From Hydrotalea sp. (GTDB taxonomy: Bacteria > Bacteroidota > Bacteroidia > Chitinophagales > Chitinophagaceae), in NCBI GenBank assembly GCA_027364735.1, contig DAHXOT010000012.1:1-40167 (forward strand): 40,167 nucleotides of DNA, given 5' to 3'. Positions within the stretch are counted from its first letter, which is position 1. Each line of letters starts with the position of its first letter. Under the pieces are notes generated by a model, which was given only the letters and a program-made list of their open reading frames with translations, searched no databases and was not told where the DNA came from. Made by a program: the position numbers and the translations under genes. Of this stretch, positions 25,952-34,573 are shown in pieces.

Positions 25952-26425
25952 ATGTATTCGCTTACAAGAAATATTGAATTGCAGCCATTATCGAGGCAAC
26001 ACCATAACGGATTATTATTTTGTTTGCTTTTAAAGAAAGGACTTAAAAAGCATGCTGATACTACTATTATGCAAAGTTTTTGCATAAAGTTTTGGCAAGA
26101 AGAGTTGAAGTATCATTTAGAAATGGAAGAGCAACATTTTTTTAAACTTTCTTACTACAGTGTATTAAAAAAGAAAATTGATAAAATGTTCGATGAGCAT
26201 AAGGTTATAAAAAGCATTTTTGAAAATGTTGATGCTTTAAATTCCGAAAAGGCATTGGAGAATTTGCACTTTGTTTTAAATAAGCATATTCGATTTGAGG
26301 AAAGAGATTTGTTTCCATTAATTCAAACAACAATTAGTTTACAAGATATGTACGAGTTGGGTGAGGTATTTAAAGAAGCGGTAGAACATAATTGCATTCA
26401 TTACCCTATAAAATTTTGGGAATAA
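25952..26425 (+). CDS. Hemerythrin-like (HHE) domain protein
   Basis: 157 residues, all helical. Diiron-type ligands are placed as in hemerythrin: HH at 18-19 (RQHHNGLL), HLEMEEQHFF (H..E..H) near 58-67, DEHKVI near 84, and HIRFEERDLFP near 112. Such proteins bind a diiron centre and serve in oxygen or NO sensing or iron repair. A DUF438-type or RIC-type extension is absent. The ATG directly follows the tpiA stop with no gap, which indicates translational coupling. The last 25 bases overlap the convergent potassium-channel gene. Confidence 0.82.
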   Translation: MYSLTRNIELQPLSRQHHNGLLFCLLLKKGLKKHADTTIMQSFCIKFWQEELKYHLEMEEQHFFKLSYYSVLKKKIDKMFDEHKVIKSIFENVDALNSEKALENLHFVLNKHIRFEERDLFPLIQTTISLQDMYELGEVFKEAVEHNCIHYPIKFWE

Positions 26426-27399
26426 AGTTGCTTAAAATTTAGAGGTAATTCGGCTTCGGCATATTCATCTAATTTATCCAAATGTAGCACTGTGGTTGTA
26501 TTATCGTTATTAGGGTTAAACATAGGAACAAATTTTGCTCCAAATATAAAATCTTCATAGGTGTAGGAAGTTCTGGAGATAACAGTATTAGAGAAACTTT
26601 CATCGAATCCTTGTACAAAAACTAAAATTTCTACTTGTGCATTAGCCAAATCGTCTTTAGTTAAATTATATAATGGACTATCTTCATTAATCATGTGAAC
26701 CAATGTCCAATTGGCAACCAATGTGCTTGCTTTAGAAATATCAAGCGGTACATTAAAAAACTTTGTTTTTAAAACGCCATCTTCCAATATACGCATTGCT
26801 GCTGTTAGTTTTACTTCAACATTAACCAAATAATTTCTTGTAAAAGGAACAAAGCGAAACATTAATGCAACACCATCTCTAAAAGGCGTAAATAAAGCAT
26901 TTTTGCTATAACGTAAATAAGCTTTCGGTTTAGAGAATCGGCCATATAATAATCCTGTCGCTAATGCAAAACTCATTAATCCAATTAATGCTTCAACCGA
27001 GGCAGTAAAGCTTGCCCAAAATCCTATAGGATTAATTCTTCCATATCCAACGGTGGTAAATGTTTGGGCACTGAAAAAAAATGCTTCACCAAATTTTTCG
27101 CTATTGGTAGTAGCATTTAAACCATTTAAATGATCTATTCCAATAAATAAATAAATTGATGCAAAAAATAAATTTACCAGTATGAAGAATAAAAAAATTA
27201 CCAATAAAAATTTCCATCTATTCATGGAAAGTAGTGCATGATACACATTTATGCGTTCTAAAAAATGCATTCCCTTTATGCTTATATTGGCTTTGCCATC
27301 CTTATCAAAATACCTGCCGCCGCTTAATGCACTGTTGGTGCTTAATCCGGTTTCATTTTCAATTTTAGCTTTGCGATTAAAGTTTTTAAATATAGCCAT
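26401..27399 (-). CDS. Inward-rectifier-type potassium channel (KirBac)
   Basis: 332 residues with the KirBac layout: slide helix (about 47-60, LERINVYHALLSM), outer helix (62-88), pore helix and selectivity filter TVGYG at 116-120, inner helix (128-152). A C-terminal cytoplasmic immunoglobulin-like domain (about 160-330) follows, with FRFVPFTRNYLVNVEVKLTA and a late TYTYEDF-like strand. As in other Kir channels the filter follows FSAQTFT. It conducts K+ across the inner membrane as a tetramer. It is single and divergent from the flippase gene. Confidence 0.92.
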   Translation of the reverse strand: MAIFKNFNRKAKIENETGLSTNSALSGGRYFDKDGKANISIKGMHFLERINVYHALLSMNRWKFLLVIFLFFILVNLFFASIYLFIGIDHLNGLNATTNSEKFGEAFFFSAQTFTTVGYGRINPIGFWASFTASVEALIGLMSFALATGLLYGRFSKPKAYLRYSKNALFTPFRDGVALMFRFVPFTRNYLVNVEVKLTAAMRILEDGVLKTKFFNVPLDISKASTLVANWTLVHMINEDSPLYNLTKDDLANAQVEILVFVQGFDESFSNTVISRTSYTYEDFIFGAKFVPMFNPNNDNTTTVLHLDKLDEYAEAELPLNFKQLYSQNFIG

Positions 27400-27462
27400 A
27401 AGGTTTGTTTCAACTATTTTAACAACAATATCGTATTTTAGTTTGTTACTAAAAAATTCTTA

Positions 27463-28752
27463 ATGCAATTAGATAAGTTATTACGGCAAACAATTATCTG
27501 GCGTGGGTTTTATCTCTTTTCAATTTTTTTAGTTACTATTTTTTTATCACGAACATTACATTCTGTTGCTTCGGGTATGGTTTTTTATTTTGCTAATCTT
27601 TTTGCATTATTTGTATTAATCTTCGGATTAAGTTTAGAAAGTGCATTTACTTATTTTCTTTCTTCCAAAAAAATATCGATTGATGCATTAGTAAGTATGG
27701 GAATAATTTGGGTGGGTATTATCAGTATTCCTGTTGTGGGTATACTGGTATATGTGTATCATTGTTATTTGCCAACAATGGTTGCCGGCATGCAATGGAT
27801 AATTTATGGAATGATGTTTATTGTTGGCAATATTTTATATAACTATTTTGCTGCCTTATTTTATGCCCTAAACAACTTTTTTTTACCTAATTTTTTAAGT
27901 GCAGTACTTAATATTTTTTTGCTCTTTTTTTTATTAGCAAGTAGAGTAACTAGTGAAACTATTTTTTTTATTTTTTTTCTAACCAACTTCTTGCAAGGAA
28001 TTATTGTAACGGTTGCTTTTATGGTAAATAATCAGTTAAAGTACTTTAAAATTAACCTACATCGAAAAGATATTATTGCAGTAATGCAATTTGCAGTTAC
28101 TGCATTGGGTGCCAATATTATTTTCTTTTTGTTATATAGAATAGATTATTGGCTGGTGCAAAGGTTTTGTGCACCTTCCGATTTGGGTAATTATATACAA
28201 GCATCTAAAATGGGACAAGCTTTTTTATTTATTCCTCAAATTTTTGCTACAACTTTATTTCCTGTAACTGCTCGGTATAATAACGATATGCTAATAACTG
28301 ATACACTTTTGAAATTATTTCGCTTGTTAATGCAATTATTTATTTTGTTATTTATAGTTTTCTTTTTTGCAGGGAATTGGATATTTGCTGTGTTATTAGG
28401 GCAAGATTTTTTACTTGCCAATAGAGCATTTATGATATTATTGCCCGGTATATTTTGTTTATCAATGTTAAGTTTATTATCGTCTTTTTTTGGTGGAAAA
28501 AACAGTGTTCATATTAATTTGCGTGGAGCATTGGTAGGGTTGGCGGTGTTATTAATTGGGAATTTATTTTTAATGAAACATTATTCTATTGAAAAAGCTG
28601 CATTAATGAGTAGTGTAGGATATGCCACTAATTTTTTATTTGCAATGGTTTATTTTAGAAAATTAGTTGCATTTCAAGTAACTGAAATTTTTAAATGGAA
28701 AATAGCTGATTGGATTTGGCTGAAAAAATTCTTATTTCAATTAAATAAGTAA
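27463..28752 (+). CDS. Polysaccharide flippase (Wzx / MATE-like superfamily)
   Basis: 429 residues with about a dozen hydrophobic helices, no cleavable signal, and a layout typical of the MVF/MATE-like oligosaccharide flippase superfamily. A helix-flanked RIDYWLVQRFCAPSDLGNY (about 225-245) is the segment commonly seen in Wzx/RfbX-like transporters. It would move lipid-linked sugars across the inner membrane. One base separates it from the following glycosyltransferase gene, so the two probably work on the same surface glycan. It lacks neighbours that would reveal the polymer. Confidence 0.8.
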   Translation: MQLDKLLRQTIIWRGFYLFSIFLVTIFLSRTLHSVASGMVFYFANLFALFVLIFGLSLESAFTYFLSSKKISIDALVSMGIIWVGIISIPVVGILVYVYHCYLPTMVAGMQWIIYGMMFIVGNILYNYFAALFYALNNFFLPNFLSAVLNIFLLFFLLASRVTSETIFFIFFLTNFLQGIIVTVAFMVNNQLKYFKINLHRKDIIAVMQFAVTALGANIIFFLLYRIDYWLVQRFCAPSDLGNYIQASKMGQAFLFIPQIFATTLFPVTARYNNDMLITDTLLKLFRLLMQLFILLFIVFFFAGNWIFAVLLGQDFLLANRAFMILLPGIFCLSMLSLLSSFFGGKNSVHINLRGALVGLAVLLIGNLFLMKHYSIEKAALMSSVGYATNFLFAMVYFRKLVAFQVTEIFKWKIADWIWLKKFLFQLNK

Positions 28753-28753
28753 T

Positions 28754-29911
28754 ATGCGAGTGTTATGGTTAGCAAGTTGGTATCCCGATGAATATCAAAA
28801 AGAAAACGGCGATTTTGTGCAACGCCATGCCGAAGCTGCTGCAACATTATTACCAATTGATGTTATTCATGTGGTACAAGCAGGCAGTAATGTAAATACA
28901 AATAAGTATGAAACAATTAATAAAACGGCAACACTTCGAGAATTTATTTACAGTTTTAAATACAGAAAAACCGGAATAACTTTTATAGATAAATTTCGAT
29001 ACAATATAAAGTATCAGCTTTTTTATATGAGATTGCTCGATAATTATATTAGAGAATATGGCATTCCGGAATTAATACATATTCATGCTCCAATGAAATC
29101 TGGCATTATTGGAAGAAAGGCTGCAAAGTTTTGGAAAATTCCATACATAGTTTCCGAGCATTCATCCATGTACGATATTAAAGCAAATGATACGTATGAT
29201 AAACGAAGTATTTACTTTAGAAAACAAGTAAAAAAAGTATTGAGAGATGCCGAGGCTGTCATCAATGTTTCGGCGGCAATGAATCAAAAAATTGCCAGTC
29301 TTTTTTCTGTTAAAAAACTTCTGATTATAAGAAATGTAGTAGATACAGCACTATTTAATTATTACCCCAATAATGAAAATGAAAAATTTAAGTGGTTGCA
29401 TGTATCCTCTTTATATCCTCTAAAAAATGTAGAAAAAATAATTGAAGCATTTAGTAAAATTCCGCCCGAAATAGTTAATTGGGAATTGCAAATTATAGGA
29501 GAGCAATATCAATCTATACATACGTTGGTGTATCAAAAGGCACTTTCACATAAAGTTATTTTTTTAGGAAAATTACCACATAGCGAGGTGGCAACATACA
29601 TGCAACAGTCTTCGGCATTTATTATGTTTAGTAAGCACGAAAATTTTCCTTGTGTTGTTGTTGAAGCTTTGTGTTGCGGATTGCCCATAGTAGCTTCGGA
29701 TGTTGGTGGAATTAAAGAGGCAGTTAATATTTCGAACGGAATATTAGTTGAAAATGAAAATGTAGAACAGCTAAAAGATGCCATTATTACTTGCATGAAT
29801 AATTATCAATTGTACAACAGAGGTAGTATTGCTGCAAATGCAAAAAAATTATACTCAATACCAACCATAGCCAATGAGTTTGTTACAGCATATAGAAAAA
29901 TAATAAGTTAA
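28754..29911 (+). CDS. Family GT4 glycosyltransferase
   Basis: 385 residues with two Rossmann-like domains (GT-B). The N-terminal acceptor domain begins MRVLWLASWYPDEYQKENGD. The C-terminal donor domain contains FKWLHVSSLYPLKNVEKIIE and the EX7E region HENFPCVVVEALCCGLPIVA followed by SDVGGIKEAV, characteristic of retaining GT4 enzymes. The donor sugar cannot be read. It starts one base after the flippase stop, so it is translationally linked with it. Its stop overlaps by 4 bases the convergent small membrane protein gene. Confidence 0.88.
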   Translation: MRVLWLASWYPDEYQKENGDFVQRHAEAAATLLPIDVIHVVQAGSNVNTNKYETINKTATLREFIYSFKYRKTGITFIDKFRYNIKYQLFYMRLLDNYIREYGIPELIHIHAPMKSGIIGRKAAKFWKIPYIVSEHSSMYDIKANDTYDKRSIYFRKQVKKVLRDAEAVINVSAAMNQKIASLFSVKKLLIIRNVVDTALFNYYPNNENEKFKWLHVSSLYPLKNVEKIIEAFSKIPPEIVNWELQIIGEQYQSIHTLVYQKALSHKVIFLGKLPHSEVATYMQQSSAFIMFSKHENFPCVVVEALCCGLPIVASDVGGIKEAVNISNGILVENENVEQLKDAIITCMNNYQLYNRGSIAANAKKLYSIPTIANEFVTAYRKIIS

Positions 29912-30189
29912 AAATTCGACACATTGGCTGTGGTAATAAAATAGAAAATTAAAGCCATTGCAAAAATATATAAAGTGTAGTTTAAAAAATTATTGAGTAT
30001 CATTAAAAACCAACGTCGACTACTTTTAATTGTTTCTACATTATAAATTGTAATTAAACCGATAAAAATAGGAGCAAAATGCCATCCATTTTCAAGCAAA
30101 GTAAGTAGTAGTTTACTTAAAAATGCAACTGCCATAATAGTATAAATAAGCAGTAAATGCATTTGTATCAGCTCAATTATAAAATCCAT
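29908..30189 (-). CDS. Small predicted membrane protein
   Basis: 93 residues with two or three hydrophobic segments (about 8-31, 38-52, 66-88) and a short polar loop ETIKSSRRW. I recognise no family. Support for a real gene is moderate: it fills the otherwise empty space between convergent and divergent genes, overlaps the glycosyltransferase stop by 4 bases in the way other genes here do, and has no competing frame. Its start is divergent from lepA. Confidence 0.55.
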   Translation of the reverse strand: MDFIIELIQMHLLLIYTIMAVAFLSKLLLTLLENGWHFAPIFIGLITIYNVETIKSSRRWFLMILNNFLNYTLYIFAMALIFYFITTANVSNF

Positions 30190-30271
30190 CTTTTATAGTT
30201 CAAAAAATAACCAACATTTTATGAATTTTCCTCAATTCTTTCAAAGATACTTATAATTACTACTCGCCCTA

Positions 30272-30279
30272 TATCTTTG
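30272..30279 (+). promoter_or_regulatory. -7 box TATCTTTG of lepA
   Basis: A full match to TAnnTTTG ending five bases before the ATG at 30285, so a leaderless lepA mRNA is possible. No exact TTG at -33 (nearest is TTA, 18 bases upstream). Confidence 0.45.
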
Positions 30280-30284
30280 CAGCC

Positions 30285-32069
30285 ATGAAGAATATCAGGA
30301 ACTTTTGTATTATCGCCCATATTGACCATGGTAAAAGTACTTTAGCCGATCGCTTATTAGAGTATACTAAAACAATTGGCGAACGGGATATGATGAATCA
30401 GGTATTAGATGATATGGATTTGGAACGTGAAAAAGGAATCACTATTAAAAGTCATGCTATTCAAATAAACTATCCCTACAATGGCGAAGAATATATTTTA
30501 AACCTAATTGATACTCCGGGACATGTTGATTTTAGTTACGAAGTTAGTAGAGCATTAGCTGCTTGTGAGGGTGCATTACTTTTGGTAGATGCATCGCAAG
30601 GTATTCAGGCACAAACTATCAGTAACTTATATTTAGCCATTGATAATGATTTAGAAATTATTCCTATTATCAATAAAATTGATATGGATGGAGCAATGAT
30701 TCCTGAAGTAAAAGATCAAATAATTGATTTAATTGGCTGTAAAGAAGAAGATATTTTATTAGCAAGCGGCAAAAGCGGTATTGGTATTGAGGCAATATTA
30801 CAAGCAATTGTTGAGCGTATTCCATCGCCGGAAGGAAATACCGAAGCTCCATTACAGGCATTGGTTTTTGATAGTGTATTTAATAGTTTTAGAGGCATTA
30901 TTGTATATTATCGAATATTAAATGGAACAATTAAAAAAGGCGATAAAATTCAATTTATTGCAACGGGTGCCGAATACGAAGCCCAAGAAGTTGGTGTTTT
31001 AAAGTTAACCATGACACCCAAAAATCAGGTTCAAGCAGGAGATGTTGGCTATGTAATTACCGGAATAAAAAATGCAAAAGAAATAAAAGTAGGAGATACA
31101 ATTACACTGGCAAATAATCCGGGAATAATGATTCATGGATTTGAAGAAGTGAAGCCAATGGTTTTTGCAGGTATATTTCCTGTTAATACAGATGAGTTTG
31201 AAGAGTTACGTGATTGCATGGAGAAACTACAATTAAATGATGCTTCGCTTACATTTGAATTAGAAACTTCGCAAGCCTTAGGATTTGGTTTTAGATGCGG
31301 TTTTTTAGGGTTACTGCACATGGAAATTATTCAAGAACGATTAGAGCGAGAATTTAATCAAACCGTTATTACAACCGTGCCCAATGTTGGGTTTATTGCG
31401 TATTCTTCTAAAGGTGAAAAATTAGCAGTAAATAATCCGGTTGAAATGCCCGATCCTACCAAGTTAAACAGAATTGAAGAACCTTATATTAAGGCACAAA
31501 TTATTACACTACCCGATTATATTGGTAATATTATGACACTCTGCTTAGGCAAACGTGGTATTCTTATTAATCAATCTTATTTAACTACTACTCGGGTTGA
31601 ACTAATTTTCGAAATGCCTTTAACAGAAATTGTATTTGATTTTTACGATAAACTAAAAAGCTCTACCAGAGGGTACGCTTCTTTCGATTATACGCCTATT
31701 GGTTATCGTGAAGCAGATATTGTGAAAATGGATATCTTATTAAATAACGATAAAGTAGATGCTTTGAGTGCATTAATTCACCGAAGCCGAGCTCAGGATT
31801 TTGGTAGAAAACTTTGCGAAAAATTAAAAGAATTATTACCTCGTCAGCAATTTCAAATTGCTATACAAGCTGCTATAGGAGCAAAAGTGATTGCAAGAGA
31901 AAATATTTCTGCCATGCGAAAAGATGTTACTGCTAAATGTTATGGTGGCGATATTAGCCGTAAAAGAAAACTTCTCGAAAAACAAAAAGAAGGTAAAAAG
32001 CGTATGCGGCAAATAGGGAATGTTGAAATTCCGCAAGAAGCTTTTTTAGCTGTTTTGAAGTTAGATTAA
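30285..32069 (+). CDS. lepA: Elongation factor 4 (LepA)
   Basis: 594 residues, the full length of the family. It opens [20 protein letters not shown] with the G1 loop of translational GTPases; DTPGHVDFS (G3) and NKIDMDGA (G4) follow. The order of EF-G-like domains is intact, and the LepA-specific C-terminal domain is present ([20 protein letters not shown] near the end, followed by [14 protein letters not shown]). EF4 acts on ribosomes in initiation and back-translocation. It stands alone, with 113 bases to icd. Confidence 0.98.
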   Translation: MKNIRNFCIIAHIDHGKSTLADRLLEYTKTIGERDMMNQVLDDMDLEREKGITIKSHAIQINYPYNGEEYILNLIDTPGHVDFSYEVSRALAACEGALLLVDASQGIQAQTISNLYLAIDNDLEIIPIINKIDMDGAMIPEVKDQIIDLIGCKEEDILLASGKSGIGIEAILQAIVERIPSPEGNTEAPLQALVFDSVFNSFRGIIVYYRILNGTIKKGDKIQFIATGAEYEAQEVGVLKLTMTPKNQVQAGDVGYVITGIKNAKEIKVGDTITLANNPGIMIHGFEEVKPMVFAGIFPVNTDEFEELRDCMEKLQLNDASLTFELETSQALGFGFRCGFLGLLHMEIIQERLEREFNQTVITTVPNVGFIAYSSKGEKLAVNNPVEMPDPTKLNRIEEPYIKAQIITLPDYIGNIMTLCLGKRGILINQSYLTTTRVELIFEMPLTEIVFDFYDKLKSSTRGYASFDYTPIGYREADIVKMDILLNNDKVDALSALIHRSRAQDFGRKLCEKLKELLPRQQFQIAIQAAIGAKVIARENISAMRKDVTAKCYGGDISRKRKLLEKQKEGKKRMRQIGNVEIPQEAFLAVLKLD

Positions 32070-32149
32070 TCGTTTAGCGATAACAAAATAAAAGCAATAA
32101 TAATTTCTTGGTAAGTTAATCTCATTAGCTTACTTATCTTCATTCGTCT

Positions 32150-32157
32150 TATTTTTG
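32150..32157 (+). promoter_or_regulatory. -7 box TATTTTTG of icd
   Basis: Full match to TAnnTTTG, 25 bases before the ATG at 32183, leaving a leader of about 20 bases. No clear TTG is seen at -33. Confidence 0.45.
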
Positions 32158-32182
32158 CATCCTACTTTTAAAACAAAATAAT

Positions 32183-33412
32183 ATGTTTCAGAGAATTAAA
32201 GTTGCTAATCCCGTAGTGGAATTAGATGGCGATGAAATGACACGCATCATTTGGAAATTTATAAAAAACAAACTCATTATTCCTTATGTTGATGTGGATA
32301 TTAAATATTATGATTTAGGAATTGAATACCGCGACATTACTAACGATGAAGTTACTGTTGAATCGGCTAATGCAATCTTAAAATATGGTGTAGGTATTAA
32401 ATGTGCTACTATCACTCCCGATGAAGCTCGCGTAAAAGAATTTAAGTTAAAACAAATGTGGAAAAGTCCTAATGGTACTATTCGAAATATTTTAGATGGT
32501 ACCGTTTTTCGTGAACCCATTGTATGCAAAAATGTTCCGCGTTTAGTTCCTAATTGGACGGCACCTATTTGTATTGGTCGCCATGCTTTTGGTGATCAAT
32601 ATAGAGCAACCGATTTTGTTACAAAAGGAAAGGGAAAATTAACTATCAAATTTGTTGGAGATGATGGAACTGTTATAGAACATGAAGTATATAATTTTAA
32701 AGGCGATGGTGTAGCATTGGCTATGTACAATACCGATGAGAGTATTAGAGGCTTTGCACATGCCTGTTTTAATCAGGCATTAAACAAAAAATGGCCTTTA
32801 TATCTTTCTACTAAAAATACTATTCTAAAAAAATACGATGGACGATTTAAAGATATATTTGAAGAAATATATCAAAACGATTATAAAGCAAAATTCGATG
32901 CTGCAGGAATTGTTTACGAACATAGATTAATTGATGATATGGTAGCAAGTGCATTGAAATGGAATGGAAATTTTGTATGGGCTTGTAAAAATTACGATGG
33001 TGATGTACAAAGTGACACCGTTGCTCAAGGTTTTGGTAGCTTAGGATTAATGACTTCAACTTTAGTTACGCCCGATGGTAAAGTAATGGAAGCCGAAGCA
33101 GCTCATGGTACTGTTACTCGTCATTATCGCGATCATCAAAAGGGTTTGCCTACTTCTACTAATCCAATTGCATCAATTTTTGCATGGACAAGAGGATTGG
33201 AGTTTAGAGGTAAATTAGATAATAATGAGCAGCTCATTAATTTTTGCCAAACTTTAGAACAAGTTTGTGTGGAAGTAGTAGAAAGTGGAAAAATGACTAA
33301 AGACCTTGCTGTATGTATTCATGGTAATAAAGTTAATCATGGGGAACATTATTTATATACCGAAGAGTTTTTAGATGAATTAGATAAAGCATTGAAAATT
33401 AAATTAAGTTAG
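32183..33412 (+). CDS. icd: NADP-dependent isocitrate dehydrogenase (eukaryote-like type)
   Basis: 409 residues, shorter than E. coli Icd and with features of the type II (mitochondrial-like) subfamily: [14 protein letters not shown] at the start, [38 protein letters not shown] and the substrate segment [10 protein letters not shown]. The metal and isocitrate ligands RLIDDMVA and NYDGDVQSD, and the later [11 protein letters not shown], are conserved. It oxidises isocitrate to 2-oxoglutarate with NADP in the tricarboxylic acid cycle. It has its own -7 box and is closed by a strong terminator. Confidence 0.96.
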   Translation: MFQRIKVANPVVELDGDEMTRIIWKFIKNKLIIPYVDVDIKYYDLGIEYRDITNDEVTVESANAILKYGVGIKCATITPDEARVKEFKLKQMWKSPNGTIRNILDGTVFREPIVCKNVPRLVPNWTAPICIGRHAFGDQYRATDFVTKGKGKLTIKFVGDDGTVIEHEVYNFKGDGVALAMYNTDESIRGFAHACFNQALNKKWPLYLSTKNTILKKYDGRFKDIFEEIYQNDYKAKFDAAGIVYEHRLIDDMVASALKWNGNFVWACKNYDGDVQSDTVAQGFGSLGLMTSTLVTPDGKVMEAEAAHGTVTRHYRDHQKGLPTSTNPIASIFAWTRGLEFRGKLDNNEQLINFCQTLEQVCVEVVESGKMTKDLAVCIHGNKVNHGEHYLYTEEFLDELDKALKIKLS

Positions 33413-33421
33413 GTATTCAAT

Positions 33422-33458
33422 AAATAGCCCCGATACTAATCGGGGTTATTTATTTTTA
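33422..33458 (+). terminator. Rho-independent terminator after icd
   Basis: Stem of about 13 bp (33422-33434 with 33439-33451, core CCCCGAT / ATCGGGG) with loop ACTA and one G/T pair, followed by a T-rich tail (ATTTTT). It may also limit antisense transcription from the following minus-strand gene. Confidence 0.88.
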
Positions 33459-33494
33459 ATAGGACTTTGTTAATGCAAAAACGGGAAAACTTAT

Positions 33495-34193
33495 TTAATC
33501 ATTATTCATATTAATGGTATAGTTTTCTTTGGTAGGCGTATCAGTATTTTTATAATCAATCAATAGTTTAAAAATACATTTATCACATTTACGCATCATT
33601 ATTTTTCTTTCATAAATACCCGATTCTGACTCATACATAGGTTGATATTTCCAATTATTAAAATTGCCGGTTATTTTAATGTTTTTTGGAACTGTTTTAT
33701 CGTAATAAACTTCTTTCCATACCATATCTTCCGGTAATGATAAGTTGGTAGAATGAGTATACCATAACTCGGCTTTATCATATTCTTTTCTTCGGGTATA
33801 TACGTATTCATATGCCATACAACCTATATATTGATTAATATCAAAAATATAGCCTGCATATTGTAGTGCTATAGCAGTGCAGCCACCAACAAAATTGGGT
33901 GCTGCTGTATAAAATCTCATTAATGCCCAATTAAGTTCTAAAGAGGTTGGATTTAAAGTAAGCTCATAGCTTAATTCTTTTCTTAAGGTTATTGCTTCTT
34001 TATAGGTATAAATTTTATTGGTTGGGGCAAGTTTATCGGCAGCAGCATCAACATCAGATAAGGTAATTGATAATGTATTGGTTGGCTCTTTAAAATGAAG
34101 TAGACTATTTTTTTGTGAATTATAATTGTAATTAGATACAGTATTATTCATTAGTATTAGTGGTAGCAATAACATTAATATATTAGCTTTCAT
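33495..34193 (-). CDS. Exported TPR-like protein with C-terminal glycogen-binding-like domain
   Basis: 232 residues with an N-terminal signal peptide (about 1-20). Residues 60-150 form helix pairs like a degenerate TPR (TYKEAITLRKELSYELTLNP, then QYIGCMAYEYVYTRRKEYDK and AELWYTHSTNLSLP). Residues 170-215 resemble the glycogen-binding/CBM48-like sandwich (IKITGNFNNWKYQPMYESES, then IYERKIMMR), a fold that is seen in starch- and glycogen-associated proteins. I cannot name a function; periplasmic or surface location is likely. Two copies of TACGGATA lie 48 and 84 bases upstream of the start and may be binding sites. It is a single gene. Confidence 0.65.
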   Translation of the reverse strand: MKANILMLLLPLILMNNTVSNYNYNSQKNSLLHFKEPTNTLSITLSDVDAAADKLAPTNKIYTYKEAITLRKELSYELTLNPTSLELNWALMRFYTAAPNFVGGCTAIALQYAGYIFDINQYIGCMAYEYVYTRRKEYDKAELWYTHSTNLSLPEDMVWKEVYYDKTVPKNIKITGNFNNWKYQPMYESESGIYERKIMMRKCDKCIFKLLIDYKNTDTPTKENYTINMNND

Positions 34194-34240
34194 GCTATAA
34201 TTTTAGCTTGTCAGTAATTAAATTATAAAAGGGTTATTCT

Positions 34241-34284
34241 TACGGATATGGAAAAATAGGGGGAAGTATATAGGACTACGGATA
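34241..34284 (+). repeat. Direct repeat pair TACGGATA
   Basis: Two exact copies of TACGGATA on the plus strand, at 34241-34248 and 34277-34284, 36 bases apart start to start, in the upstream region of the minus-strand TPR-like gene. On that strand they read TATCCGTA. They could be operator half-sites; chance is not excluded. Confidence 0.4.
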
Positions 34285-34333
34285 AAATCAGCAGTGCAAA
34301 TTTATATAATATAAAATAATATAACAAAAAGTT

Positions 34334-34381
34334 TAACTAAAAAAGAATCAAACAATAATATGCTTGATTCTTTTTTAGTTA
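34334..34381 (-). terminator. Long hairpin terminator downstream of pafA
   Basis: Perfect 18-bp stem (34334-34351 with 34364-34381; arms include AACTAAAAAAGAATCAA and its exact complement) and a 12-base loop. Each strand carries an internal run of six T in the stem. It is placed to stop minus-strand transcripts from pafA, about 190 bases after its stop. Confidence 0.75.
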
Positions 34382-34573
34382 GAATGTATTAAAGCTATGT
34401 TCTTTTTAAATGGTTTCTTTTTTTGCGGTTGCTGTTGTTTTACTTAACAAAGAACAGGTACAGCAAGAAACAGACAATCATAAAGTAGTGAAAATAGGTT
34501 TTAGCTGTTTCATAAAATTTGCTTTTGTTGGTGTTAATTTAAGCAAACAATTGTAAAAAGAAAAGTAAAAAAA

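Larger units (their letters stand above)
34194..34573. other. Non-coding stretch between two minus-strand genes
   Basis: About 380 bases. It holds the upstream region of the TPR-like gene with two TACGGATA copies (34241-34248, 34277-34284), a long hairpin (34334-34381), and, on the minus strand, a 35-codon frame interrupted by TGA at codon 12 (34513 to 34406). No tRNA or complete gene is visible. Confidence 0.7.
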
